DNA of 64,000 nucleotides from Alisma plantago-aquatica (taxonomy: Eukaryota > Streptophyta > Magnoliopsida > Alismatales > Alismataceae): positions 662,561,591 through 662,625,590 of the forward strand of contig OY856409.1 of the NCBI GenBank assembly GCA_963693085.1, read 5' to 3'. Positions within the stretch are counted from its first letter, which is position 1, and every line of letters starts with the position of its first letter. Shown here piece by piece: positions 45,877 to 58,066 of the stretch. The translations under genes and the position numbers were made by a program. The notes below the pieces were generated by a model that saw only the letters and a program-made list of their open reading frames with translations, searched no databases and was not told the origin of the DNA.

Positions 45877-46461
45877 TGTTATGGAGTTGCATGAATGTAT
45901 TTGAATGTTAGAATGCTTAAGCTAATGATCATATGATTTTAATTTGATTTTTCATTTTTCATCTTGAGAGAGAGATACAACCTTATAGTCTAGATTTATT
46001 TTAAGCTTGAGAGAGGAGGGAACTGACACTTATGATGATTGTTTGTAAACTTATTAAGGGTAATAATAGATGTGGGAGTTGCAAGCTAGTGAGAGACCTT
46101 AGATGGCGGAACCCAATCCAAATTTCCGCATCCATACTTGATACGTTATCTTGTGACATTCTTGTTCTTTTATTTTAAATCTAGATCTATTTTACTAGTT
46201 TATTTTCTTATTTATGAATCATTGTTCCATAAGGAACACAAACTTTACCTTACACTTTTGATTGGTGAAACTAAGCTAAGGCTTAAATGGTCTTAACACT
46301 TATCAACCTTATCCATGTCTTTGACCCCAATCTACTACATCAAACCTTATATTATCATTGGGGGGCCTGAATGTCGAGTTATAAATTAAGAAGTCTAATT
46401 ACTCTAGATTCACTCATTTTGGATATGTGATTTAGTCCAATCAATTTCTGTGATCACAAAT
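45875..46461. other. Intergenic, nothing recognised
   Basis: This is AT-rich sequence with no open frame of note and no match to the other repeats of the window that I could find. Confidence 0.5.
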
Positions 46462-49430
46462 CCAGATGGAGATAGTCTGGCTATATAATAAAAGTAAGAT
46501 TGATATAAAAGCTTGAAATAGAGAAAAATTATTCAATATTAAGAATTTATAATAAATATATAAATCTAGACATAACTTTGATGGAGTAATACACAAAGGT
46601 GTGCAACTAATACTAATTTATAAATAATGATGATACCATTAAAGTTAGATGAGACAACCAAGTAAAATGATGGTATCATGAAAGTCAACCTAATTGTAGA
46701 TATCGATGAAAATTGTGGTATTGCTCCTATATAAGGAGAATTATAGTATTGTAAATATGATAGACTATATAACAAAGATAATGAGAAATGATACCCTTGA
46801 TTATCAAACACATGCAATAATGATAAGAAATTTGAAATTCTTGTTCTATTTATTGATTATTTAACACTATATTCATTATATACCAATTTCCAATAAATGA
46901 AGAGTGATGATAAATAAAGATAACTGAGATAAATAAAGTGTGAGAGAGCCATTCAACTAGTTGTGACGTTATCTCTTATCGTTCTCTAAGATTTTGGAGA
47001 AAAATCTTTAGAGGATAGGTGATTTTTCAAGCACTAACCCTTATTAACCTTTAATATGTATTTTTATACTTAATATTATGCTTTTGCCAAATCATTACAA
47101 AACTCACATTTATATTTTTGATTTATTGATTAACATGTTATATTAAGATCATGGTTCCCAATATATGACTTTAGCATACAAAACCCTAGATAGGATGAAA
47201 ATAGGGTTTGTGGTTCTAAATTTGCCCTAAAATTGGGTTAAAATGATGAATTTATGGTAAATATATCTAATAAAGTAACTTTCACCGACTATAATGATAT
47301 TAGGATACTAGTGGAAAGTATAATCAAACTTCAATAAATAGACTTTTGTGGATATTTATTTGGATGTCAAGTGCTCATGATATGCCAAATAATTCTCCAG
47401 AATAACAAAAGTTTAAAGAAAATTTCATTTATGGATCTCTTTGCACAATTTACAAGCACCTCAAATGCCTTATAAGCCTAATCTTACATGAAAGACTTCA
47501 AAACCCACCACTCTTCTATGAAATTTCAAGGTTGAAGGTGAATAGACAATTTTCATGAAATCTAGTGTAGATGGTGACCTAGAGTTTGTCTAGCTCAAGT
47601 TCTTTTTCAATTCAAGTAGAATATCATAAGTTCTTCGCTTTCTTCTTCCTTCATCCATGTTTAATTAATTCTATTGGTGCAGTATACAAATTTTTGAAAG
47701 TAAAACAAAAACTCAAATATCTTCATCTTCTCTCTCTCTTCTCATGCTTTCATATGGGAAGGATCCTAAGCTAGGGATTGTGGTGATTTCCAACATTAGA
47801 GAGGATTGGTGAACCTTTTTTTTAGAATTAAGGAATTCAACTTGTTGGAACAAGGAGGTATTTCACCTTCTTATTATAGATAGGGTGAGTGGATCTACAC
47901 ACATTTATATACTTAGTTATGCAATAAACTCAGTTTGAGCTATTTGATGCTAATTTAGCCATATTTTAGAAAATTTGGTTAATTTTGTGACAAAATTTGA
48001 TTTTTTATTCTAAAATTTGGTTTTCTTACATATATTATATAAATTTATTGATATCAAACCTACTTGAACATAAATTTCTTTTATGCCATTTTTTATAAAA
48101 TCTCATATTTTTTCATTTTTGCATAATTTGACAGATTTTGGTCATTTAGGCTAAAAATGGCTAAAAATACATAGTTCGAGAAAATATTTGATGCACGAGT
48201 CTTATTTATTATTAAAAATTGACTGTTCCACATGTTCAATACATGAATTATACATTTATAATTGTTCTACAAGAAAAAAAAATTATGTTGCTCATTCACT
48301 TGACTATATCAACTCTAGGCCATCTTCTCCATAAAATAACCTCTTTACCTTCAACCAAAAAATTAAAAAGAAGAATGGATGGTTTCGAGGAGATTCAAGT
48401 TAGAATAGTCTAATAAGGCCATACGAGGTGTTTGGGAATTTTGCAATGAGATCCACAATTAAAGTTTTTCTTTAAATTTTGTTTTCCATAATTAGAATTT
48501 GGTATATCTTGAACTTTTGACATACAAAATATTGAACATTAAATTTATATGTAATTATTATTATATATTCCATTAGTAACCTAATTTAACTATTAAATAG
48601 TGAAAATCAATTTATTAATTTACTTACCATAATTTCACGATTTCAACCCTTTTAGTGTTCAAGATAAAAACCCTAATCTTAACCAATATAGGGTTTTGTA
48701 TGCCCAAATCCTATCTAGTAAACCCAAACTTTATATAACATGTTAATTAATAAATCAACAAAATAAAATGTGGTGTTTACACTGATATGGAAAAAGCACA
48801 AAATTAAGAAGAAAAATGTAGAGTAAAGGTTAATAAGGCTCTAGGGTTAGACAAATAACTCCTATAATAAGGATTTCAACTGAAAATAAAAGAGATGGAT
48901 AAAATATAACATCACATCTAGTAGAATGAACCTGACACCATTCTTTATCTATAAATTATCATTCTTTATCATCATGATTATTTATTGGATTTTAAGTGTT
49001 TACTAGAGTATGGTGTTAATACATCAATCGAAGAACAATTAATATTTCTCATCATTATTGCATGCATTTCATAATCACGGGTATTATTTCTAATAATATT
49101 TCTCATGCAACTCTAACATATTTATATTAATTGTACTTTTCCACATATAGGGGCAATATCATAATTTTAATCAACTGCATTTAGCTTAACTTTCATGATA
49201 ATAATAATTTTACTTTGTTACCTCTTGTGAATTACAGAATTTTCTTAGATATTACTATTCCTTATTAACTATCGATTAAGATTAGTTTCATTCCTTTTGG
49301 TCTTATTCCATCAAATTCATACGTAATTTTATATATTTACTTAAATTATTCATTTAAAAAAATTCTCTCTATTTCAAGCTTTTATATTCATCTTACATTT
49401 TATTACACTCCCAAACTATACCCATCCGTA
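46462..49430. repeat. Long imperfect palindrome, ~1.1 kb arms
   Basis: The left arm (46462 to about 47605) matches the reverse complement of the right arm (about 48295 to 49430), with many substitutions and small indels. Landmarks pair in order: ATATAAAAGCTTGAAATAGAG near 46505 with its complement near 49370; TTATTAACCTTTA near 47042 with TAAAGGTTAATAA near 48828; GATTTATTGATTAACATGTTAT near 47121 with its partner near 48740; GCATACAAAACCCTA near 47176 with TAGGGTTTTGTATGC near 48690. The ~690 bp centre is not paired and has no recognised gene. It could be two inverted copies of one repeat or a foldback transposon. Confidence 0.8.
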
Positions 49431-49625
49431 TGCTTGATAATAGCAACCATAAGAAGTATCGTTAGGTATTTCTATAGAACACAATCACACTTCATTGTCA
49501 TGTTCTTTGATGTGGGATTCTAATATGCCAATCAACTGGAAAGATTAGATGCTCCACTAAGTTTTCTTTCTTATTGTATTATTGATAAGTAAACATGTAT
49601 CTATGACTAATTGTAACTATCCAAT
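49431..49625. other. Short spacer, nothing recognised
   Basis: This is AT-rich spacer between the palindrome and the 41 bp duplication. Confidence 0.4.
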
Positions 49626-49630
49626 GGTAG

Positions 49631-49717
49631 AGTAGCAATAGAAGAACATCTAGCAATGATAGACCAAATGTGCCAATAATAGAAGAACAACTAGAGATGA
49701 TAGACCAAATGTGCCAA
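49631..49717. repeat. 41 bp tandem duplication
   Basis: Two adjacent copies of AATAGAAGAAC...GATAGACCAAATGTGCCAAT differ at only a few positions (CATCTAGCA against CAACTAGAG). Confidence 0.85.
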
Positions 49718-49739
49718 TGCCAATGGTATAAATCTATGC

Positions 49740-50620
49740 TACATAATAGAGTGTCTCGCGTCTCACGTCTGGAGATAGCAGGGGTGACTAGGGCCGGCGT
49801 TCCTGTGCACGACAACTGGCTTGGGGGAGGGGTTCCGACTACCGGTGTGCGCCGACCTTCTCCCCCAGGCTCTCTCTTTGCTTGGGTAGGGCGGATCCAG
49901 ATCCTAGTGGTCAGATGTGGCGGGATCGGCTTCCTCCTCTTTTGCTCCAAGCGGCACCGACTTCTGGTCCCTAGGGTCTAGTTCTCGACGGTACTCACGG
50001 TGGGGGTGGTGGCTACGGCGCAAGGGGCGCTGAGGCACACCTCGACTCCCCTCTTTGCTGCTATGATCACTTTCTGCCACAGGTTTTCGGCTTTCTGGGA
50101 CCGCGTAACCCAAGTTCCCATTTTCTTCCTTTGTGTGTTTATCAGTCTACATTGTTTCCCTTTTTTCATTCTGTCTTGGCTTGTTTAGCCAGTGGTTTTT
50201 CACAGTTTTATCTGCCTGTTTTGTCGTCGCTAGTAGGCATTTATCTGTCGCACTTCGTTGTGACCTCTCTTTGGGAGAGCGATGAGATATCTTGCTATGG
50301 CTAGATCTCATCTTTACTTTGGATTGATCTTATTACTCAGTTGTATGGCTTCGTTTGAGTTGATATATGAGCAGAATATCGTCTTGTTCCAGCCCCTCTA
50401 CCACTACTCAATGCTCAGGTTGAAGGAATTCTTCAGGAAAAGTTGCTTAAGACAGCCTCAAGGAAGAAGAATCAATGCAGAAGTGCCTTTCTCTTGTTCC
50501 AATATGAGTTGTTGTGCCCTTGGGTTACTGAACGTGATGTTGCATGTTCTGTCTATATGTTTCTTCTCAATTGTAGATGTCATATGGCTAACAAGTAATG
50601 AATCGATCCATTTGCTCTAA
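49740..50620. other. GC-richer patch of unknown origin
   Basis: Between about 49750 and 50130 the base composition shifts sharply to G and C (for example CTGGCTTGGGGGAGGGG). Open frames overlap on both strands (49670-49981 plus, 49579-49950 minus, 50282-50620 plus) without known domains. The T-rich 3' part and an A-run at 50622 (CTCTAAAAAAAAATC) could suggest the 3' end of a retroposon such as a LINE, but no reverse transcriptase motif is visible. Confidence 0.3.
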
Positions 50621-50630
50621 AAAAAAATCT

Positions 50631-50754
50631 ATGTGGATAGAAGCTTTCTCAAGATCATTACATGAAATTATCTCTTGAGATTTATATAGGATCCGCATGA
50701 CTAAAAAAACTTATATTTATGTGGATAGAAGCTTTCTCAAGATCATTACATGAA
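50631..50754. repeat. Exact 36 bp direct repeat, 88 bp apart
   Basis: The sequence ATGTGGATAG followed by AAGCTTTCTCAAGATCATTACATGAA occurs at 50631-50666 and again, identically, at 50719-50754. The first copy follows the A-run at 50620-50627. Confidence 0.9.
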
Positions 50755-51539
50755 TTCCAATGGTGGTCAGATAATGAGGAGCATATGTTGTTATTATCTA
50801 GATATCTATTTTATGTTTGTTGTTAATACTGTTAGGAACATAACTCCTTGTATCTTAAGTTTTCATTTAAACCTTCCTCATAAAATTTCCCTCATAGTGT
50901 CTTCATGCAAGTCACTAATTCTTATCTAATAACCTACCATTCTTTGTTCTTACATTTATATTCAATAACTCCCCTTCTAAGCTTCTCTAATTTTCTCATT
51001 AGTTCATTTTCAGGTATATTTATTTTTCTTTATTCACAAGATAGGAATACACAGAAAAGGAAAACATTTATGAAACAAAGATATATCACTTTTAGCATTC
51101 CATTGGGACTTTTCTCTCATCCAAACATAGTTTATCTTTATCATGGAAAATCAATTATGTAATGTTTTCTCACTCTTCACATTTTCTTCTACAACCTAAG
51201 ATACTCGATATTAAAATTCATATATCACTTTCTTATGTTAGATTACCTAATTCCTATCATCTTCATGTCATAATTTAAACCTTCCATGTAGAATAATTTA
51301 GTTTATCTATTAGTTCTCATTTATTAGTACAATTATTTATTCCATACTTATTTTTATAGTACCTCATAGCCATTTTCACAATTTCATTTCATAATCAACA
51401 TTCTCCTTAGAGGATTTATCTTAAAGCTTGGTACATAACATATCTTTTTTCCAATTCACATAACTCTTACTAGGGTCAAAATTTTCTTTTCACACGAACA
51501 TATTATTTTGCTCCTAATGTTCATATTTATGTAGCATAC
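50755..51539. other. AT-rich stretch, nothing recognised
   Basis: The open frame at 50905-51162 is Ser/Tyr/Phe-rich, has no domain, and is best seen as chance in T-rich sequence. Confidence 0.45.
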
Positions 51540-52540
51540 TAATGTGTGTCGTTGACACAACAAATTCACTAGGAGCAAATAGTAGAGTTCAACCTTTCAA
51601 CAACAAACTACTCACTTTAAACAAGCAAGTAATTTCTTAGAATAGAAAGGTATCATTCCCAAGGAACAATATTTTTAAGAGATTAATTCAACCCAATTGT
51701 GATAAAAATAAGAGATTGATTAAACTAAAACAAGAATGTAAATTTGCAAAAGTAAACTAAATTATCAAGATATTTAAAATTAAAACAAAAAATTAAACTT
51801 TGCAAAGTGAAACAAATAAATCAAGGATTCATTTCAATTAATGAGATTGCTAGAAGTATGGGTTTCACTACTATAAGCCTTCATAGTTAACTTAAAAAAT
51901 TTAATTCCTTTTCTAAACAAATATATAGATTAGGGTTATGTAGATCTGTTCTTTTCATAATCGATCTCATGGATCAAGCTACGTACAAACCTGGGATCTC
52001 AATATTTGTGAGTCATGGTTTGATCATCCATCAAGTTTCCATTTGGAATCTCATCAGGAATCTTATGAGTCTCATATGATGTTCTGGTCCATATGTTCAG
52101 GATATCATCATTATAGATCATAATATTCATGAAGAATGAGGGGTCAATTCCTACATTATCAAACAAATTAAGACACATCTTTTATTTATTTAATGGAATT
52201 CAAGTTGGCTAAGACAAGTTACGATCTCACGAGACTACTCCCCATATCCTAACAAAAGGGAAATACTTCATATTTCTCACAGAATAAGGAAAAAAGATAG
52301 GGGATAGAGAAATCTTTTGCTAGAAACACTTTGCATACTCTACAAGGAAGAATCTGACTCCATCTCCTCTTTCCTTTCTCTATCCTATCGAACAGGGTTT
52401 TGAGATAGGGGGTTTATTTCTTGACTAATGGAATCTGCCTTGCATTTATAGTAAATTATGCCCAACATTTGATTTGAACTCCTTCTTAGCTTTTTGCTTT
52501 ATCAAATGTCTTTATTTACATTATTTCCTTCACACAAAAT
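51540..52540 (-). repeat. 3' LTR-like repeat of the Athila/Tat-like element
   Basis: It matches 58067-59040 in order: GTCGTTGACACAACAAATT, TTCCCAAGGAACAA, GGGTTTCACTACT, TCATGGTTTGATCATCCA, GGAATCTCATCAGGAATCTTA and the block TCCTAACAAAAGG. Differences are frequent, so the element is old. The right limit is approximate. Confidence 0.7.
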
Positions 52541-53023
52541 CATACGGCATTGACCAACTTTCCTTTGTTCCCAATCAAGAGAGTAAACTCTTACAACATT
52601 AATAGTTTACCCCAAATCGAGAAATTTATTGAAATGTCTTCATTTAATATTTTGACCATTCAACTTCTTTGACTCTATTTGTTGCAGATTTATGCAATTG
52701 GTGACTCAACCATCTGGACAGGAAGTTGACCGAATGGTCAAGCTTCTCAAAAATACAATTTTCTTATATGTAATGAAGTTCTCTTTCAAAATTATATTTG
52801 AACATTAAATTCCATTTTGTGATGGAAAAGCTATGGTCATTTTGGTGTGGGATATATAACATAGTTTAGAAAAATCTACAAGTGATTCGAACGGTTAAGC
52901 GAGTCAACAGACTGGACAAGCCACCCAAAAATACAAATTTTCTATAGACAATAAAATTCCTTTCTGACTCATGCTTAAATATTAATGTTTGCACTGGGAT
53001 GTAAAATATATGACAATTTTACT

Positions 53024-53064
<41 letters not shown>

Positions 53065-53212
53065 ATTTCAAGACCTATAGAGAAACAAATTTCCTATCCT
53101 TTTTACTTTTGGTACTCCCACATAATCTCACAAGTTTTTGCATAAGAACATGGTTTTATGAACTGAATGATTTTGGGTTTTGTAGATTCCCTTGGGTAGA
53201 AAAGAAGAATGA
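52541..53212. other. Internal segment with a ~178 bp diverged tandem repeat
   Basis: Two related units begin near 52749 and 52927 (both AAAAATACAA...TTTTCT, then AATGAAGTTC or AATAAAATTC), each following a phrase with GACTGGACAAG or GACCGAATGGTCAAG. No coding is seen. An AT microsatellite ends the second unit. Confidence 0.55.
53027..53062. repeat. (AT)n microsatellite
   Basis: This is an uninterrupted run of alternating A and T of about 36 bp. Confidence 0.95.
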
Positions 53213-53217
53213 AAGGA
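53213..53217. other. Target-site duplication of the solo LTR, left copy
   Basis: AAGGA precedes TGTAACATCT and is repeated at 56379-56383. Confidence 0.88.
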
Positions 53218-56200
53218 TGTAACATCTGACCAGTTAAACATGAGCGGAAGAATCTATCTTGGAGGGGGATGTCACATTTATGAAATCATATAAAATAAAT
53301 ACATAAATCACCATTGAGATGCATATATTGTTCTTTGAATAGGGAAATATAACATTTCTAAACATGGAAAACTATTCATAAAGGTAAAAATGTCTAGATG
53401 ATTGGATTTCCTAGTATGGATGGCACCCCACCAGTTAGCTCTAGAAGGTTTTCTAGTCCTTGCTTTCTCCTCTTGAGTCCTTTCTCCAACTCATGGGGAC
53501 ACCGCATCCCCATTTATGCAAAGGGGAGAAATAACACATCAGTAAACGATACTAGCACTTTATAATACAAACAAAGTAGATATACTTGACATGTAAGAAA
53601 ACTTGACATGAATTAACTATAGCATTCTTGAATCATTATTAACATGAAGAATTGAATAGTAAATGTATGCATCCCTCTATGACTCCCCCTTAGGAGCACA
53701 TTATTTCTAGGAAAGCCCTTGATGCTAGGAAAACCCTTAACTACCTCTTGTGGCCCATGATCCGAGAACATATAAAGACTAGTTCAATTCCAATTAACTT
53801 GATCATTACCATGACAATAACATTAAAATGATTCTTAAACTTAACATGATGGGATTTCTCCCTATTAACATGATCTCTTATCATAATGGGACTTCTCCCT
53901 CTTGAACATTAATACGAATTTAATGAGTCATTAATCATAAACTTTAATCATAGTGACCATTTGAACCATAGGACATAACATATATCAATCATCAAGAAAT
54001 TTGATATATTAAAACCTTAAACTTAAAATCATAATTAGCATGCAATCAACCATAAATACTTGTGCACTATAGCATGGATTGTTTACCTTGGAGTAAAAAT
54101 GATCCTAAGATAGCCTCTCTGATCTTTGAGTCAAATCTACGTCAAACCTTCCCTTGTCTTGATTATGCTCTAAACACCTCTTCAAAATTATTAAGTATCA
54201 TAAATCAATACCTTGTATTGATCTTAGGTTGAATTAGGGTGAATTAGGGTTTGAGGGTTAGGGTTACTGATAAATATCATGGAGTTGGGAAAACTTGGTC
54301 GGTTTAGGTCACATTAATCACATGGGATACTTATTTAGGGTTTCATGAGTCAGATTAGGGTTTCATATAAAAATTAAAATGAGAAGGAAAAACATGGCTT
54401 GAAAACCATAAAATTAGATTCTATTCAAAAAATCCTTTCCGTTGACTATTTATTTATAATTTTCTAATCATCCTATGATTTATTATAAATATTTGAAAAT
54501 TGACCAATCAAAAATTGAGAAAAAGCCATGCGTGCTTCATAATACAAGTCAGCGGACAATGGACATGGGCCCGCACTGACCTGGGCCAATTGATGCCCAC
54601 CAATGCACATGGGCTCGCCCCAGCAGATCATTAGTCAATGAGGCAGGGTGAATAAAATTTGCATAATACCCTTGAGTTTTTAATCATTTGATTAAACATA
54701 TAGGGTCACTTGTTTTCTTCTCCCTCGTGAGCCATGGCTCGAGCAGGTCACCTGTTGGTGGAACTCTGATCAGGAGATCATGCTTTGTAATCTACCCAAC
54801 AAAAAGGAAGGGATAGGGTGATTCCTTGTGTCCAGCCAAACCCAAAGAGCCAAGATTTGGGCTCTTGGGCACACTGGAGCATCAGGCTCCTAATTATGGT
54901 TGTGGGTGAGGCTGTTAGGAGGTAGGAACCCCACAAATTTGGGTAGAAAAGAGAACGAAGCATGAATCATTTTATGGGAGTTCAGCGGAAGTGAATGAGA
55001 GAACCAAGTGAATAAAGAACTCATGAGTCCCAAAATTGTCAGGAAACATCGTGAAAACAAGGGAAACAAGACAGAGGTTAAAAACTTGTGAGAGGGAGGA
55101 AGAGATGGCCCTAAAGATCAGAATACCCTCACTAAGATAGGGAGAATCTCTAGGAGGTAGTCATGTGGCTGAAGTGACACCAGGGCGAAAAGGAACTGGA
55201 ACATCAGTGAGGATGAATGATGATTTCTAGGACCCATTGTTTAGGGAAAACCCAGGGCAAGCCGACGATAGGATAAAGAAGGATGGGTGTCTGGGATGCT
55301 TACGGGGCCATCAATTGGTTGGAGGCACTGTTGAGGGCAGGCAAAAGCCTGGGTCTCTGGAGAAGGAAGGGTGAGCCGGTCTAGAGGTCTCAGGTACTGG
55401 ATATGAAATTGTGTAGGGAGGAAGAGTGCCTCAGGTTCGATGATTCTACCCCGGTTCCTTAAATAGGAAAAAGATGAGTCAGGATATTCTCTATAACTCA
55501 GTTTGAGGAAGTTAGCATGAGCCCAATTGGGCGTTTTGTGTACAAGACAAGATAGGAGATGAGTTATGGATTTTTGGATTCATGTTGACTTCACAATTTC
55601 GTTGGTAAAAGAATTGATGGAAATAATATTTGGTGGATGGAGAAAGAGATTGGGGAAGGCCGTAGTGTGAAATGGCTACTGATCCACAAACTTTGTGGAG
55701 GTAGATGACGAGCTGCCTACCACCAGATCTTGAATCAATGGCTGGTATGTGTGTGTGAATAAAGGAATTAATTATGTAACACGTGACATACAATTAAATT
55801 TGTAACTTAGGTTAAATATGTCACATTGATGAAATCAAATTCAAACCTAGGTCAAAGTATGTTCAAATCTTTCAAATTCATTTTGAAGGGTCAAATATGG
55901 CCCAAATGACTCCAAATTTGGATCATACATTAATTGGAGAGTCTAGAACATTACTAGACAACCAGATTTCAATTTTGTACACATTTTGGTCCATAACTTC
56001 TGTTTTGGTCATTATTCTTAATATTAAGACATTTAAAGGTAAGGTAATTTGAAAAGGATCCTATCATTGAATCCTTGAGTCACAATTTTGAGTTTTACTC
56101 ATTCAAGAATCACATGGTTACTTCTATTACCTCTTCCTATGCTTTATGGCAATCTTGGAGGAGAGAAAAAAGAAAATAGGATCTTGAGTTAATTGGTCCA

Positions 56201-56378
56201 TATAATGCACATTTGCAAGTGAAATTATGAAATTGAGTCTTATTTTAAGTTTTCTTATCCCATTTTCATATAAGGACAACCATTATTGGCCTTTTTGCAT
56301 TTAACCCCTTAACAACTATGATTTATGAGGAACTCCATTCTAAGTTTTTAATTTGGCTTTGAAAATTGGGATGTGACA
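53218..56378 (-). mobile_element. Solo LTR of a Ty3/gypsy element (3161 bp)
   Basis: The plus strand runs from TGTAACATCT to GGGATGTGACA and is flanked on both sides by AAGGA. There is no primer site or internal region, so this is a single LTR left after recombination between two LTRs. Its start (TGTAACAT..., AAACATGAGCGGAAG, then GGCACCCCACYAG further on) resembles that of the gypsy A LTR at 2948, including the GGGGACACCGCATCCCC-like region near 53498, so the two belong to related families. It lies within the Athila/Tat-like element. A TATA-like CCTATTTAAGG is on the minus strand near 55458. Confidence 0.88.
55457..55466 (-). promoter_or_regulatory. TATA-like site in the solo LTR
   Basis: The minus strand reads CCTATTTAAGGAACC about 0.9 kb into the LTR, the same relative position as the TATA box in the gypsy A LTR. 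Confidence 0.4.
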
Positions 56379-56383
56379 AAGGA
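56379..56383. other. Target-site duplication of the solo LTR, right copy
   Basis: AAGGA directly follows the LTR terminus ATGTGACA. Confidence 0.88.
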
Positions 56384-56477
56384 TGTATGGAAGAAGGTGA
56401 TATGTCCTCTATTTGACTCGAGATCTTTTTTTATTTTCTTTATTACAATTACATTGATTTTTTTTGTCGTGTTCACT

Positions 56478-57140
56478 TTGGATTCTTTTCTTGATGGTAT
56501 GCCCCTATTAAATATGAGGGATATGGAAGAAGTGGTAGAGGGGAAAGGCTTTTCCACCATGAACTTCAAGTTTGGCACATATTTGGCTTTTGATTTTTTT
56601 AGCAGATGGAGGGATAAGAAGGTGATGGAAGAAATGTAGAAAAGGCTGGATTTGTGAAACTTGAATTTGGAATTCAACGCATTGAGAGTATTGTGGAATC
56701 AATACAATTCTCTCTGTAATATTGCAGTGATCAAGAAAATTTACAAGCTATTTACAAATTCTAAATAGAGACACATTGTGTTTGATTCGTATCTGTCTAT
56801 TAGATCTCACCAACATTTCTAAGGAATAATTCTAATTTAAGGTCATAGGGTACCAAATTATTTCTAGCAATGATTTTTTATGAAAATATAACAAGAAGAG
56901 TTCACTTATTCAGGGAGTTGATTTCTTAACATGCATAACTGGCCCACAAGATAAATTCCTAATCATAAAAAGAAAAGGAAAAGTTTTTACAATTTTAATA
57001 CCAAACTACATAACATAACAAAAAATTCTAAAAAGGGAAAGATAGGGTGGGTAGAATATGTAAGTACCACCCACCACTGTCTGGAACTTAAATATTTCTC
57101 ATCCCAAGAAAAACTTAAATCTGGAATGGAGGGAATAATT
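56478..57140. repeat. Repeat D, copy 1 (~650 bp)
   Basis: It matches 63250-63900 in the same orientation. Landmarks are GATGGTATGCCCCTA, CACATTGTGTTTGATTCGTATCTGTC, ACTACATAACATAA, and CTAAAAAGGGAAAGATAGGGTGGGTAGAA (in two parts). An open frame here (56373-56639) begins inside the solo LTR and so is not a natural gene. Confidence 0.78.
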
Positions 57141-58043
57141 TTATTGAAATCACCAAGTGTTTGTAGTTACTCAAAAAAGATCTAGCTAAATGGAATCTTG
57201 ATGAGGGTTGGAGGCTTGAACATATAAGCTTCATGGTGCACCCATTGATTGAGTGGTCCAGGAATTACAAAGGGGTTGTCTGGTTGATTAAAATGATGTA
57301 TCTTTGCACCTCACAGTCTCTAAATAGTAGGATCCATAGATCTTCCTTCCATACTGGAGGAAGTGTAGGCGATGTGTTTGGATCGGGGACATGATGGTAC
57401 TCGTCACATGCCTTTGGGGTTACCTCTTCCCCAAAGACCCGTGGTACATCATATTTTTCAAATGAGAACATGGTATAAGATATATCCACTCTGTGTAGTG
57501 CCGACTATGGTAGATCGGGTGGGGGTATCCATCTCAGGTTTCTCCTTGTCACCTAGATCTACATGTAGTAGGCATGGTGCCGACATGGGAAGAGTTGTCT
57601 AATCAGCTAGGTACAACCTTGTATGCGACTATGTGTTTTCCTCATCGGTCATCAGATCAATGTTAAGTTTAGTGATGGCACATGATCCTTTACAATGCTA
57701 AAATGTGGATCTAATTCCTTCATGAAGCATGTGTACAACTTAATGGACTCAAAATGGACCACATAACTATCTAAAAAATGAATATAAACTTCTTGTAGAA
57801 GTGGAATCACCTATCAAGTTCAACCTGATGCAGAATAAAGGGTGGTTGAAGTAGAATATAAGGATCTTGATGAGAATGCCTTTCTTCAAAATAATCCACC
57901 AAGGCTCTTAATGAGAAAGCATTTCTTCAAAATAATCCACTAGTTCACTATAGGAGGGTGATGGTACATTTTTGAGAGTAGGCTCAACCAAAGTTGGTTG
58001 GTCATTAATGACAAATAAAATACATGAGAGCCAATCAAGAATC
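57141..58043. other. Internal region of the Athila/Tat-like element, no gene recognised
   Basis: Short frames exist on both strands (for example 57265-57489 minus, starting MDISYTMFSFEKYDVP), but no gag, protease or polymerase motif is visible. A 41 bp duplication sits at 57863-57943. Confidence 0.5.
57863..57943. repeat. 41 bp tandem duplication
   Basis: AAGGATCTTGATGAGAATGC and AAGGCTCTTAATGAGAAAGC are each followed by TTTCTTCAAAATAATCCAC. The copies are adjacent, with six or so differences. Confidence 0.8.
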
Positions 58044-58061
58044 TCTCCAACAACAATGCCA
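58044..58061 (-). promoter_or_regulatory. Eroded tRNA-Asp primer-binding site
   Basis: The minus strand reads TGGCATTGTTGTTGGAGA, five bases from the LTR edge. The usual Athila/Tat site is TGGCGCCGTTGCCGGGGA. Each of the six differences is C-to-T or G-to-A, the expected result of decay of methylated cytosines on either strand. Confidence 0.7.
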
Positions 58062-58066
58062 AAATT

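Noticed and set aside
56373..56639. 88-codon frame with hydrophobic segment
   Set aside because: Its start lies inside the solo LTR end, so the frame was created by the insertion, and copy 2 of repeat D does not keep it open.
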